Assembly (NCBI RefSeq): GCF_002284565.1
Contig: NZ_NPKI01000046.1
Coordinates: 372,001 to 436,000 of the forward strand
Origin: Mesorhizobium mediterraneum
Lineage (GTDB): Bacteria > Pseudomonadota > Alphaproteobacteria > Rhizobiales > Rhizobiaceae
Reading direction: 5' to 3'
Length of the DNA stretch: 64,000 nt
Part shown: positions 1 through 8,486 of the stretch, piece by piece
Layout of the letters: each line of letters opens with the position of its first letter
Numbering within the stretch: position 1 is the first letter of the stretch
Position numbers and translations under genes: made by a program
Notes under the pieces: model-generated
Database searches by the model: none
What the model saw: the letters and a program-made list of their open reading frames with translations, nothing else
What the model was told of the DNA's origin: nothing

Positions 1-608
1 AGCTGCACGATGCCGGAGCCGACGCCGCCCGACGCGCCGGTGACCAGCACGCGCTCGCCGGCCTTCAATGCGGCACGTTCCAGCATCTGCTCGCCGGTGA
101 GATAGGCGCAACAGAAGGTGGCGAGTTCGACATCGGTCAACTCGGTGTCGACGACATGGGCGTTCTCGGCCGGCACGGTCTGATACTCGGCATAGCCGCC
201 GTCACGGCCGTGGCCCATATAGTCGATGTCGGCGAGTGAATCGTCGTCGCGGTTGTAGATGGAGAAGTCGACCATCACCCGCTCGCCGATACGGTCCGGC
301 GAGACACCATCGCCGACTGAGGCGATGTGGCCGACCGTGTCGGTGCCCTGGATGCGCGGGAAGATCAGCGTGTTGCCCTGACGCCGCCAGGTCGATACGG
401 CGGCAGCATCTTCCTCCGTGCCATAGGCGCCCTGTCGCACCCAGACATCGGTGTTGTTCATGCCGCAAGCGGTGACCTTGATCAGCACTTCGTCAGGCGC
501 GGGCGAGGGCACTTTCACGTCGGTGCAGTAGACGAGCTTTTCCGGCCCGCCGTGACCGATCAGCTGCACGGCGGCCATGGTGGCGGGGAGGGAGGGATGA
601 GAGATCAT
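1..608 (-). CDS. Zinc-type alcohol dehydrogenase / quinone oxidoreductase family protein (partial, 3' end outside window)
   Basis: The gene reads leftwards from an ATG at 608 and is still open at base 1, so only about 202 N-terminal residues are visible. The protein has the GroES-like fold of medium-chain dehydrogenases: an early GHGGPEKL segment, KVTACGMNNTDVWVRQG, then GERVMVDFSIYN. The Rossmann entry GERVLVTGASGGVGSGIVQL lies just before the window edge. An in-frame ATG at 578 is an alternative start. The family reduces or oxidises alcohols, aldehydes or quinones with NAD(P). The substrate cannot be read from the sequence. The gene is separated from the ectoine genes by an intergenic palindrome and is probably not part of that operon. 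Confidence 0.8.
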   Translation of the reverse strand, partial: MISHPSLPATMAAVQLIGHGGPEKLVYCTDVKVPSPAPDEVLIKVTACGMNNTDVWVRQGAYGTEEDAAAVSTWRRQGNTLIFPRIQGTDTVGHIASVGDGVSPDRIGERVMVDFSIYNRDDDSLADIDYMGHGRDGGYAEYQTVPAENAHVVDTELTDVELATFCCAYLTGEQMLERAALKAGERVLVTGASGGVGSGIVQ

Positions 609-631
609 CGATTTAGCTTCCAGATATTGCA

Positions 632-765
632 GGTTGGCGCTGCCCCTCACCCTTACCCTCTCACCGTGAAGAACGGGGAGAGGGGGTCGCCAGCGCTGGT
701 GCTTGACCCTTCTCCCCGTTTACGGGGAGAAGGTGCCGGTAGGCGGATGAGGGGCAGCGCCAACC
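632..765. repeat. Intergenic palindromic repeat element (copy 1)
   Basis: Perfect 18-bp arms at 632-649 and 748-765 face each other. A second, inner hairpin (CTTCTCCCCGT at 709-719 and ACGGGGAGAAG at 722-732) sits between them. The inner hairpin sequence recurs at 7641-7664. The element fills the gap between two same-strand genes. It resembles the short GC-rich extragenic palindromes that are frequent in rhizobia. It could also act as a transcription terminator for the upstream asnC-ssd-atf unit. Confidence 0.75.
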
Positions 766-773
766 GTCGAAAG

Positions 774-2153
774 TTAGAGATTGGCAAACACGCTCTTCAC
801 CGCATCCGCCGTCTTCGACACGACGATGTCGGCCTCTTCGCGCGTCAGGCAGAGCGGCGGCGCGAAGCCGAGAATGTCGCCTTGCGGCATGGCGCGGCCG
901 ATGACGCCGCTTGCCGCAAGGGCGGTCGCGACCTGCGGCCCGATCTTCTGCGAGGCGTCGAAGAACACGCGGTCGTCCCGGTCGGCGACGAACTCGATTG
1001 CCGCCAGCATGCCGTCGCCGCGGACGTCACCGACATGTTTGTGGCCGCCGACGGCTTTCGTCAGTTCGGCGCGGAAATAGGCGCCGGTCTCGCCGGCGTT
1101 GGTCACCAGGTCCATCTCGTCGATCAGCTCGAGATTGGCGACGCCGGCGGCAACGCAGATCGGATGCGCCGAATAGGTCCAGCCATGGCCTATGCTGCCG
1201 AGCTTGTCGGAACCCTGCACCAGCACCTGCCAGACCTTGTCTGCGACGATGACGCCCGACAGCGGCGCATAGGCCGAGGTCAGGCCCTTGGCGATGGTGA
1301 TCAGGTCGGGCTTGATGCCGTAATGGTCGGAGCCGAACATGGTGCCCAGCCGGCCGAAGCCGGTGACCACTTCGTCGGCGACCAGCAGCACGTCGTACTT
1401 CTTCAGCACCGCCTGGATTTTTTCCCAGTAGAGGGCGGGCGGCGGCACGATGCCGCCGGTGCCGAGGATCGGCTCGCCGATGAAGGCGGCGATCGTGTCC
1501 GGGCCCTCGGCCAGGATCATCTCTTCGAGCTTGTCGGCGCAGTGTTGGGAAAACTGCTCCTCGCTCATCGAGCGGTCGGCGCGGCGGAAATAGTAGGGCG
1601 CCTCGGTGTGCAGGATCGGCGCACGCGGCAGGTCGAAGGCGTTGTGGAACAGGTCGAGCCCGGTCAGCGAACCGGTCATGACGCCGGAGCCGTGATAGCC
1701 GCGCCAGCGCGAGATGATCTTCTTCTTCTCCGGCCGGCCGAGCACGTTGTTGTAGTACCAGATCAGCTTGATGTTGGTCTCGTTGGCGTCGGAGCCGGAG
1801 AGGCCGAAATAGACCCTCGACATCCCTTGCGGGGCGCGGTCGATGATCATCTTGGAGAGCGTGATCGACGCCTCGGTGCCGTGGCCGACATAGGCATGGT
1901 AGTAGGCGAGGTTCTTGGCTTGCGCGGCGATGGCATCCGCGATTTTCTGGCGGCCATAACCGACATTGACGCAGTAAAGCCCGGCGAAAGCATCGATGCT
2001 CTTGCGCCCATTATTGTCCCAGATGGTGACGCCTTCGCCGCCGGCGATGATGCGGGTCGGGCTCTCGCCGCGCGCGTGGGTGCCCATATGGGTCGAGGGA
2101 TGGAAGAAGTGGTCGCGGTCCCAAGCGGCGAGTTCGTTGGACTGGTCGAGCAT
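774..2153 (-). CDS. atf: Class III PLP aminotransferase, ectoine-cluster type (Atf/DoeD role)
   Basis: This is a 459-aa fold-type I aminotransferase of the omega-amino-acid class. Visible features are GLSGSDANETNIKLIWYYNN (PMP phosphate region), the VADEVVTGFGRLG aspartate motif and the PLP lysine in ITIAKGLTSAYAPLSG. Its start ATG at 2153 is preceded by TTAGGAG, and it begins 35 nt after the semialdehyde dehydrogenase gene ends, so the two are co-transcribed. In Ruegeria-type clusters the gene order asnC-ssd-atf closes the ectoine pathway, with the aminotransferase converting L-2,4-diaminobutyrate to aspartate semialdehyde. That role is inferred here from gene order. The sequence alone would also fit a beta-alanine or GABA:pyruvate transaminase. 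Confidence 0.88.
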   Translation of the reverse strand: MLDQSNELAAWDRDHFFHPSTHMGTHARGESPTRIIAGGEGVTIWDNNGRKSIDAFAGLYCVNVGYGRQKIADAIAAQAKNLAYYHAYVGHGTEASITLSKMIIDRAPQGMSRVYFGLSGSDANETNIKLIWYYNNVLGRPEKKKIISRWRGYHGSGVMTGSLTGLDLFHNAFDLPRAPILHTEAPYYFRRADRSMSEEQFSQHCADKLEEMILAEGPDTIAAFIGEPILGTGGIVPPPALYWEKIQAVLKKYDVLLVADEVVTGFGRLGTMFGSDHYGIKPDLITIAKGLTSAYAPLSGVIVADKVWQVLVQGSDKLGSIGHGWTYSAHPICVAAGVANLELIDEMDLVTNAGETGAYFRAELTKAVGGHKHVGDVRGDGMLAAIEFVADRDDRVFFDASQKIGPQVATALAASGVIGRAMPQGDILGFAPPLCLTREEADIVVSKTADAVKSVFANL

Positions 2154-2188
2154 CTTTTTTACTCCTAAGGAAAAGTGTGGGGCGCGGC

Positions 2189-3682
2189 CTAGGCCACATC
2201 CAGGCAGAGGTATTTGAGATCGGTAAAGGCTTCGAGCCCATGGCGCGAGCCCTCGCGGCCGATGCCGGACTGTTTGACGCCGCCGAACGGGATCGGCGCG
2301 CCGGTGATCTTGACCCGGTTGATGGCGACCATGCCGTAGTCGAGCGCGCGGCCCATGCGCAACTGGCGGCCGCCGTTCTCGGTGACGACATAGGCGACGA
2401 GGCCGTACTCGGTGGCGTTGGCGCGGGCGACGACTTCCTCTTCGCTGTCGAAGGGCGTCACCGCGGCGACCGGACCAAAAGTTTCCTCGCGCATGATCAG
2501 CGCGTCGTCGGTGACATCTGCCAGCAGGGTCGGCTGGTAGAACAGCGGTCCTGCAGAATCGCGTTTGCCGCCGGTGAGGCAGCGTGCGCCATGGGCGAGC
2601 GCATCGGCGACCTGCTCCTCGACCTTCTTGACGCCGCGCTCGTGCATCAAAGGCCCGATGTCGGTGTCATCGGCCAGGCCATTGCCTGTCCGCAACGCGT
2701 CGATGCGCCTGGCGAAGGCGGCGCAGAAACGATCGTAGATCGGGCGCTGGACATAGATGCGGTTGGCGGCGAGGCAATCCTGGCCGGAGGTGGCGAATTT
2801 GGCATCGACGGCGATGGTCACAGCCTTGTCGAGATCGGCGTCGGCAAAGACGATCAGCGGCGCATGACCGCCAAGCTCCATCACCAGCCGCTTCATCGTC
2901 GGCGCACTTTGCGCGGCGATCAGCCTGCCGATCTCGGTCGAGCCGGTGAAGCTCATGGCCCGCACGCGAGCGTCTTCGCACATCCGCCCAACGATGGTCG
3001 AAGCCTTGCCGGTGAGAACGTTGAAGACGCCTGCCGGCAGGCCGGCGCGTTCGCCGAGCTCGGCCAGCGCCAGTGCCGATAGCGGCGTTTCAGACGAGGG
3101 GTGCGCGACGATGGTGCAGCCGGCGGCAAGGGCGGCGGCCGCCTTGCGGGTCAGCATGGCCGCGGGAAAATTCCACGGCGTGACGACGCCGACGACACCA
3201 AGCGGCTCGCGCCGCACCATCATCTCGGCGTTTGGCAGATGGCTGGTGACGCTTTCGGCGTTAAGGCGTTTTGCCTCCTCGGCATACCACTCGACGAAAG
3301 AGGCGGCGTAGTCGATCTCGCCCCGCGCTTCCCTAAGCGGCTTGCCCTGCTCGAGCGTCATCAAGAGCGCCAGATCCTCTTTGGCAGCGATGATCAGGTC
3401 GAACCATTTTCGTAGGATTTTCGAGCGCTCCTGCGGCAAAAGTACGCGCCAGGCGGGAAAGGCGCGCGATGCCGCGTCGATCGCCTTGCTCGTCTGCCTG
3501 CTATCGAGCGCGGCAACCCAGGCAACGGTGGCGCTCGTGGCAGGATCGGTCACCTCGAAGCTCTCGGCGGCCTCACTCGCCGTCCAATGGCCGTCGACAT
3601 AGGCGAGCTCGCGCAGCAGCCGGCGGTCGGCGAGGCGGTCGAGTGCATCATGGCGGTGTGGGCGGGCAAAATGCGCGGACAT
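2189..3682 (-). CDS. ssd: NAD(P)-dependent semialdehyde dehydrogenase (Ssd/GabD-like)
   Basis: A 497-aa aldehyde dehydrogenase. The start chosen is the ATG at 3682 with GGGAG upstream. A longer reading frame to 3754 adds 24 residues with no family match. Motifs seen are TPWNFPAAMLTRK (nucleotide fold), MELGGHAPLIVFADADLD (general-base Glu region), TSGQDCLAANR (catalytic Cys) and EETFGPVAAVTPF. The family oxidises succinate semialdehyde or similar substrates. In ectoine clusters it is proposed to oxidise aspartate semialdehyde to aspartate. It lies between asnC and the aminotransferase on the same strand. The 131-nt gap to asnC holds inverted repeats, so it may have its own promoter. Confidence 0.88.
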   Translation of the reverse strand: MSAHFARPHRHDALDRLADRRLLRELAYVDGHWTASEAAESFEVTDPATSATVAWVAALDSRQTSKAIDAASRAFPAWRVLLPQERSKILRKWFDLIIAAKEDLALLMTLEQGKPLREARGEIDYAASFVEWYAEEAKRLNAESVTSHLPNAEMMVRREPLGVVGVVTPWNFPAAMLTRKAAAALAAGCTIVAHPSSETPLSALALAELGERAGLPAGVFNVLTGKASTIVGRMCEDARVRAMSFTGSTEIGRLIAAQSAPTMKRLVMELGGHAPLIVFADADLDKAVTIAVDAKFATSGQDCLAANRIYVQRPIYDRFCAAFARRIDALRTGNGLADDTDIGPLMHERGVKKVEEQVADALAHGARCLTGGKRDSAGPLFYQPTLLADVTDDALIMREETFGPVAAVTPFDSEEEVVARANATEYGLVAYVVTENGGRQLRMGRALDYGMVAINRVKITGAPIPFGGVKQSGIGREGSRHGLEAFTDLKYLCLDVA

Positions 3683-3764
3683 GTTCGAGGTCTCCCGATG
3701 TCGAGGCGATGTGGAGAGACTATGCGCGCGGTGCAGACAGAGAGACTGTTTCAACGCCGTTGCG

Positions 3765-3809
3765 TAGAGAGATTGTCTCTATTGCATCGCCCGCGTAGAC
3801 GATCTCTCT
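3765..3809. promoter_or_regulatory. Overlapping inverted repeats between asnC and ssd
   Basis: TAGAGA (3765-3770) and TCTCTA (3776-3781) form a short palindrome. AGAGAGAT (3766-3773) also pairs with ATCTCTCT (3802-3809). A related GATCTCTA occurs in the asnC/enuR divergent region near 4375-4382. The position just upstream of ssd and the repeated half-site suggest an operator, possibly for the AsnC-type regulator. A weak terminator after asnC is the alternative. Confidence 0.35.
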
Positions 3810-3813
3810 AGCG

Positions 3814-4305
3814 TTACGACGACACCGGCAGCAGATCCGCCACCGGCAAGGAAATCTCCTCCTTCACCGTCTTGGTGACGATGTAGGTGAAATAGCGATC
3901 GATGCCGATCTCGCGTTCGAGCAGCGCGTCTACGAGCCGCTGATAGGCGTCGATGTCGCGCGCCATCACTTTCAGCAGATAGTCGACGCCGCCGCCCACC
4001 GACCAGCAGGCGACGATTTCGGGAACGTCGCGGATGACGCGCTCGAAGCGGTCGAAATCGGCTTGTCGGTGGCTGGCCAGCGTCACCTCCATCAGCACGG
4101 TTGCGACCGGTGCGACGGCGCGCATCGCAACCTTGGCGTGATAGCCGGAGACGATGCCGGCCCTTTCCAGCTTGCGCAGCCGCATCCAGCACGGCGTCGG
4201 CGACAGGCCAACCTTGTCGGCCAGCGCCAGCTTCGTGATGCGCCCGTCGCGCTGAACCGCGTCGAGGATTTTGAGGTCGATCTGATCGAGTTTCAATGCG
4301 GCCAT
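3814..4305 (-). CDS. asnC: Lrp/AsnC-family regulator of the ectoine cluster (AsnC/DoeX-like)
   Basis: A 163-aa protein of normal Lrp/AsnC length, taking the ATG at 4305 as start. An upstream ATG at 4368 would add 21 residues that do not look like the family. The N-terminal helix-turn-helix is LDQIDLKILDAVQRDGRITK followed by LSPTPCWMRLRKLERAGIV. The C-terminal half is the RAM ligand-binding domain (CWSVGGGVDYLLKV, YFTYIVTKTVKE). Family members bind amino acids and regulate nearby catabolic genes. It is divergent from enuR across 85 bp and leads the asnC-ssd-atf unit, the arrangement of known ectoine-use clusters. A pathway-specific role is inferred from position. Confidence 0.88.
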   Translation of the reverse strand: MAALKLDQIDLKILDAVQRDGRITKLALADKVGLSPTPCWMRLRKLERAGIVSGYHAKVAMRAVAPVATVLMEVTLASHRQADFDRFERVIRDVPEIVACWSVGGGVDYLLKVMARDIDAYQRLVDALLEREIGIDRYFTYIVTKTVKEEISLPVADLLPVSS

Positions 4306-4390
4306 GAAGCGTCTGCTTTTTTCTTGCCCGACACCATGACGGCGCATTATTTCGATTGTCAATTGCACTGATTTCGATCTCTAATAAGTC
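4306..4390. promoter_or_regulatory. Divergent asnC/enuR regulatory region
   Basis: This 85-bp AT-richer segment separates two divergent regulator genes. It contains two copies of ATTTCGAT about 24 bp apart. At the enuR start codon (4388-4395) lies a TGTCATGA motif on the minus strand, which resembles the repeats ahead of ehuA. Promoters for both genes must lie here, but no clear -35/-10 pair was read. Confidence 0.45.
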
Positions 4391-5776
4391 ATGACATTGT
4401 GGCGTCCAGATCCCGCGCTCATCCGGCGGCCGGCCTATCAATCGCTCGCCGACCAGTTTGCGCGTGCGATCCATGACGGGCGGCTGGCCAACGGCGCGCG
4501 GCTGCCGACGCATCGCCGGCTGGCCGACGACCTGAAGCTTTCGGTGCAGACGGTCAGTCGCGCCTATGAGGAACTGATCCGCCGGGGCCTGGTTTCCGGC
4601 GAGATCGGCCGCGGCAGCTTCGTGCAGACACAGCGCCGCGAGCCGGAGCCGCCATACCTGCCGGAGCGCCTCGGCGAGGTCATCGATCTCTCCATCCTGA
4701 AGCCGGTGTGCGAGCCGATGCATCTGGAGCGGCTAAAGCAGGCGCTGGGCTGGCTTGCCGAGAACCTGCCGTCGAGCTCGGCGCTGTCGTTCCGGCCGAA
4801 CATGGTGTTTCCGCGCCACCGCGCCGTCGCGGTCGACTGGCTGCGGCTCTGCGGTCTCGATGTGTCCGCGCAGAATGTCAGCCTGACCAACGGCGCCACG
4901 GCCGGCATGACGGTGGCGCTGATGAGCGTGGCGCCGCCGGGTTCGACCGTCGCCACCGAGGCGATCGGCCATCACACGCTGATCCCGCTGGCGCGCTATC
5001 TCGGCTTCAACCTCGAAGGACTGCCGATCGACGACAATGGCGTGATCCCGGAGGCGCTCGACGAGGCTTGCCGGTTGTCCGATATCCGCGCCGTATTCGT
5101 GCAGCCCTCGGTCATCAACCCGACCGCGACGCTTATGGACGCCGCGCGGCGCGAGCAGATCGCCGCGGTTGCGCGCAAGCACGACATCGCCATCATCGAG
5201 AACGACGTGCTCGGCCCCCTGGTCGAGGGCCGTCCGCCGCCGGTCGCCGCCTTCGCGCCAGAGCGCACGCTCTACGTCACCTCCTTCACCAAGATCGTGG
5301 TGCCGGGCCTGCGCATCGGTTACCTCGCGGCGCCTGACCGCTATGTAGCCGCCGTCGCCAACCGGCATCTCGTCTCCAACTGGATGGCGACGCCGCTGGT
5401 GGCGGAGATCGCCACAAAATGGGTGGCCGACGGCACGGCGATGGAGCTCGTCCGCTGGCAACGTTCGGCGCTGCGGCGGCGGCAGGAGATCGCCGCCGAA
5501 GTGCTTGCCGGGGTCGACTACCGTGTCCATCGCGACGGATTGCATCTGTGGCTGCAGCTGCCCGGCGACCGCGCCGAGGAGAGTTTCGTCTCACAGGCCC
5601 GTTTGCAGGGCGTGGCGATCGCGCCAGGCACATCCTTCCGCATTTCGCAGGAGCCATGGCAGCCGGCAGTGCGGATCTCGCTGGGCTCGACCACCGAGGG
5701 GGAACTGCGCGCCGGCTTGAGCGTTGTCACCAAACTTCTGCTCGGCGACCCGGAGCATCTTCTGCTGGCGATCTAG
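4391..5776 (+). CDS. enuR: MocR/GntR-type PLP-binding regulator of ectoine catabolism (EnuR)
   Basis: A 461-aa chimera. Residues about 1-80 are a GntR winged helix (NGARLPTHRRLADDLKLSVQ, TVSRAYEELIRRGLVSGEIG). The rest is a fold-type I aminotransferase-like domain. The PLP-binding lysine is K301 in YVTSFTKIVVPGLRIG, next to the lysine known to bind PLP in characterised EnuR. EnuR proteins repress ectoine uptake and catabolic genes. Repression is relieved when N-alpha-acetyl-diaminobutyrate or diaminobutyrate reacts with the bound PLP. The gene sits between asnC and ehuA, just upstream of the transport genes. The MocR class is certain, and the EnuR identity follows from the neighbours. Confidence 0.9.
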   Translation: MTLWRPDPALIRRPAYQSLADQFARAIHDGRLANGARLPTHRRLADDLKLSVQTVSRAYEELIRRGLVSGEIGRGSFVQTQRREPEPPYLPERLGEVIDLSILKPVCEPMHLERLKQALGWLAENLPSSSALSFRPNMVFPRHRAVAVDWLRLCGLDVSAQNVSLTNGATAGMTVALMSVAPPGSTVATEAIGHHTLIPLARYLGFNLEGLPIDDNGVIPEALDEACRLSDIRAVFVQPSVINPTATLMDAARREQIAAVARKHDIAIIENDVLGPLVEGRPPPVAAFAPERTLYVTSFTKIVVPGLRIGYLAAPDRYVAAVANRHLVSNWMATPLVAEIATKWVADGTAMELVRWQRSALRRRQEIAAEVLAGVDYRVHRDGLHLWLQLPGDRAEESFVSQARLQGVAIAPGTSFRISQEPWQPAVRISLGSTTEGELRAGLSVVTKLLLGDPEHLLLAI

Positions 5777-5812
5777 GCAGACATTGCCGCGAAATTGTGC
5801 GGAGCCAGAAAC

Positions 5813-5846
5813 ATTGTCATGATATTATTTTCCTGATTGACATGAT
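5813..5846. promoter_or_regulatory. Direct repeats ATTGWCATGAT ahead of ehuA, candidate EnuR operator
   Basis: ATTGTCATGAT (5813-5823) and ATTGACATGAT (5836-5846) are direct repeats offset by 23 bp, about two helical turns. They lie between enuR and the ehu genes. MocR-type regulators such as GabR bind direct repeats, so these are reasonable EnuR sites. A TTGACA within the second repeat (5837-5842) could be a -35 element. Binding itself is inference. Confidence 0.45.
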
Positions 5847-5900
5847 TTGGCGCGTTCCGCATCGTTGAAGGCACCAGGTTCTCCAGCACGGGGAAATTCA

Positions 5901-6686
5901 TTGTCCGCGCCCATCATCAAGATCGACGGCATTTCGAAAAGCTTCGGCACCTTCAAGGTGCTGGACGGCCTGTCGATGCAGGTCATGCCGCGCGAGAAGC
6001 TGGCGCTGATCGGCCCGTCCGGCTCGGGCAAGACGACGATCCTGCGCATCCTGATGACGCTGGAGCGGATCGACAGCGGCCACATCCAGATCGACGGCGA
6101 GCAGCTTTACCACATGGAGCGCAACGGCCAGTTGCTGGCTGCTGACGAACGGCATCTGGCAAGAATGCGCCAGAAGATCGGCATGGTCTTCCAGCTGTTC
6201 AACCTGTTTCCGCATAAAAGCGTCATCGACAACGTCACGCTGGCGCCAATCTTGACCAAGGGCATGCCGCGCGCAGCCGCCGAAAAGCGGGCGATGGAGC
6301 TGCTCGACATGGTCGGCATGGCCGACAAGGCCAAAGCGATGCCGGCGCAGCTCTCCGGCGGGCAGAAGCAGCGGGTGGCGATCGCCCGGGCGCTGGCCCT
6401 GCAGCCCAGGATCATGCTGTTCGACGAGGTGACATCGGCGCTCGATCCGGAGCTGGTCGAGGAGGTGCTGAACGTCTTATGGCGACTCTGCTCCGAGACC
6501 GACATGACCATGCTGCTCGTCACCCACGAAATGGGTTTTGCCCATGATTTCGCCGACCGGGTTTTGTTCTTTGACCGCGGCAAGATTGTCGAAGAAGGCA
6601 AGCCCGACGAGATTTTCCGCAATCCCAAGCAGGAGCGCACGCAAGGCTTCCTGAAGAAGATCATCGCGGCCGGACATCGCGTCTGA
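5901..6686 (+). CDS. ehuA: Ectoine/5-hydroxyectoine ABC transporter, ATP-binding protein EhuA
   Basis: A 261-aa polar-amino-acid-type ABC ATPase. The start is TTG at 5901 with GGGGAA six bases upstream. No in-frame ATG is available, and an earlier TTG at 5847 would overlap the operator repeats. It shows Walker A GPSGSGKTT, Q-loop MVFQLFNLFPH, signature LSGGQKQR, Walker B IMLFDE and the H-loop VTHEMGFAHDFADR. It energises import through the EhuCD permease. It is first in the ehuABCD order, and the adjacent EhuB-like binding protein strongly supports ectoine as substrate. Walker B is followed by VTSALDPE rather than PTSALDPE, a common variant. Confidence 0.92.
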   Translation: MSAPIIKIDGISKSFGTFKVLDGLSMQVMPREKLALIGPSGSGKTTILRILMTLERIDSGHIQIDGEQLYHMERNGQLLAADERHLARMRQKIGMVFQLFNLFPHKSVIDNVTLAPILTKGMPRAAAEKRAMELLDMVGMADKAKAMPAQLSGGQKQRVAIARALALQPRIMLFDEVTSALDPELVEEVLNVLWRLCSETDMTMLLVTHEMGFAHDFADRVLFFDRGKIVEEGKPDEIFRNPKQERTQGFLKKIIAAGHRV

Positions 6687-6777
6687 CCGCCATGCCAAGG
6701 CGGCAACGCCGTCCTCAAGGGCGGCGAAGCCGTCTCGACCAAAGCGAACCAAGAAGAGAAGCAAGGAGTTGGGAACA

Positions 6778-7629
6778 ATGAAGAAACTTGGCATTCTGGC
6801 CGGCGTGGCCGGTGTTGCACTGACCGCGATTCTGGCCGCATCGACCGCGAGATCGGCCGACGACAGCAAGCTCGAAGAGCTCAAGGCGCAGGGCTTCGCC
6901 CGCGTCGCCATCGCCAATGAGCCGCCCTATACGGCGGTTGCGGCCGACGGCAAGGTTTCGGGCGCGGCGCCCGATGTGGCGCGCGAGATCTTCAAGCGCC
7001 TCGGCGTCAACGACATCGTCGCCTCGATCTCGGAATATGGCGCCATGATCCCCGGCCTGCAGGCAGGCCGTTTCGACGTCGTCACTGCCGGCCTGTTCAT
7101 GAAGCCGGAGCGTTGCGCAGCGGTCGTCTATTCGGAGCCGGTATTGTGCGACGCCGAGGCGATGCTGGTCAAGAAGGGCAATCCGAAGGGCTTCAAGAGC
7201 TACGAGGATGTCGCCAAGGATGCCACCGCGACGATCGGGGCGCCGGGCGGCGGCACCGAGGAGAAGCTGGCGCTCACCGCCGGCGTGCCGCGTGACCGCG
7301 TCATCGTCGTGCCGGATGGCCAGAGCGGCCTGAAGATGCTGCAGGACGGCCGCATCGATGCCTATTCGCTGCCCGTGCTGTCGATCAACGATCTGGTCAA
7401 GAAGGCCAACGATCCGAACCTCGAAGTCGTCGCTCCGGTGGTCGGCGCGCCGGTCTATTGCGACGGCGCGGCGTTCAAGAAGGGCGACGAGGCGCTGCGC
7501 GACGCCTATGACGTCGAGCTGGCCAAGCTGAAGCAGTCCGGCGAATTCGCCAAGATCATCGAGCCTTACGGCTTCTCGGCGGCGGCGGCGATGTCGACGA
7601 GCCGCGACAAGCTCTGCTCGGCAAAGTAG
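6778..7629 (+). CDS. ehuB: Ectoine/5-hydroxyectoine-binding periplasmic protein EhuB
   Basis: A 283-aa periplasmic binding protein of SBP family 3. The start is the ATG at 6778, preceded by GGAG. A Sec signal peptide covers about residues 1-27, with an ARSA cleavage region. Recognisable EhuB blocks are NEPPYTAVAADGKVSGAAP, SEYGAMIPGLQAGRFD, GLFMKPERCAAVVYSEP, VPDGQSGLKMLQDGRID and the C-terminal EPYGFSAAAAMS. These match the Sinorhizobium meliloti protein as I remember it, including its length. It captures ectoine and hydroxyectoine in the periplasm for EhuACD. In S. meliloti the homologue is induced by ectoines. Confidence 0.94.
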   Translation: MKKLGILAGVAGVALTAILAASTARSADDSKLEELKAQGFARVAIANEPPYTAVAADGKVSGAAPDVAREIFKRLGVNDIVASISEYGAMIPGLQAGRFDVVTAGLFMKPERCAAVVYSEPVLCDAEAMLVKKGNPKGFKSYEDVAKDATATIGAPGGGTEEKLALTAGVPRDRVIVVPDGQSGLKMLQDGRIDAYSLPVLSINDLVKKANDPNLEVVAPVVGAPVYCDGAAFKKGDEALRDAYDVELAKLKQSGEFAKIIEPYGFSAAAAMSTSRDKLCSAK

Positions 7630-7636
7630 GCGCCTT

Positions 7637-7763
7637 TTTCCTTCTCCCCGTTCACGGGGAGAAGGTGTCACGAAGTGACGGATGGGCGGCACAAAGTTCT
7701 ACGAAGCTGGCACTGCCCCTCATCTGCCTGCCGGCATCTTCTCGTGAACGGGGAGAAGGGGCC
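7637..7763. repeat. Intergenic palindromic repeat element (copy 2)
   Basis: A near-perfect hairpin at 7641-7664 (CTTCTCCCCGT, then ACGGGGAGAAG) is followed about 80 bp later by a second copy of the same motif family ending near 7760. The core is shared with the element at 709-732. It lies inside the ehu operon between ehuB and ehuC. It may attenuate or stabilise the transcript so that the binding protein is made in excess. Confidence 0.7.
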
Positions 7764-7810
7764 AAGACTACCGCCTCGCACAACTGTAAACGTTGGAAAC
7801 TCTTGATTTC

Positions 7811-8470
7811 ATGACCCAATGGTCCGGCTATTTCGGCCTGATATTGCAGGGAGCGCTTGTTACCATCGAGCTGACGCTGATGGGCTCGGTGCTTGCCCTG
7901 ATCATGGCCTTTCTCGCAGGGCTGGGGCGGCTGTCGCGTTTTTTCGCCATTCGGGCGCTGGCCACCGCCTATATCGAATTCTTCCGCGGCACCTCGATCT
8001 TCGTGCAGCTGTTCTGGGCCTATTTCGTGCTGCCGTTCATCGGCATTTCGCTGACGCCGCTGCAGGCCGGCGTGCTGGCGCTTGGCCTCAATGTCGGCGC
8101 CTATGCGGCGGAGGTAGTGCGCGGCGCCATCCAGTCGATCGGCCGCGAACAGTACGAGGCCTGCACCGCGCTCAATCTCGGCCGCTGGCAAGCGATGCGC
8201 CATGTCATCCTGCCGCAGGCGCTGCTGGTCATGCTGCCGACCTTCGGCAACAATGCCATCGAATTGCTCAAGGCCACCGCCGTGGTTTCGCTGATCTCGC
8301 TCACCGACCTGACCTTCCAGGCGCAAGTGGTGCGCTCGCAGACCGGCAACACGCTGGTGCCGTTCACCACCATCCTCATCATCTATTTCGCCCTTGCGCT
8401 GATCATCTCGTGGGGCGTCCGATCGCTTGAAAGGCGCATGGCGCGCGGCCTCGACGGGGTGCGCGTCTAA
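7811..8470 (+). CDS. ehuC: Ectoine/5-hydroxyectoine ABC transporter permease EhuC
   Basis: A 219-aa inner-membrane permease of the His/Glu/Gln/Arg/opine family (HisMQ type). The start is the ATG at 7811. A TTG at 7793 would add six residues and has no ribosome site. About five hydrophobic segments are visible. The EAA loop region is EQYEACTALNLGRWQAMRHVILPQALLVMLP, read here in two parts: EQYEACTALNLGRWQ and AMRHVILPQALLVMLP. The N-terminal FFRGTSIFVQLFW motif is typical of the family. It forms the channel with EhuD. It follows ehuB after a palindromic repeat and precedes ehuD by 16 nt. Confidence 0.9.
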   Translation: MTQWSGYFGLILQGALVTIELTLMGSVLALIMAFLAGLGRLSRFFAIRALATAYIEFFRGTSIFVQLFWAYFVLPFIGISLTPLQAGVLALGLNVGAYAAEVVRGAIQSIGREQYEACTALNLGRWQAMRHVILPQALLVMLPTFGNNAIELLKATAVVSLISLTDLTFQAQVVRSQTGNTLVPFTTILIIYFALALIISWGVRSLERRMARGLDGVRV

Positions 8471-8486
8471 TGGATCGGGCCTTATA

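Noticed and set aside
327..2168. A 613-codon plus-strand frame
   Set aside because: It is antisense to the aminotransferase gene, with low-complexity Arg/Asp/His-rich translation and no motifs. The minus-strand aminotransferase is clear.
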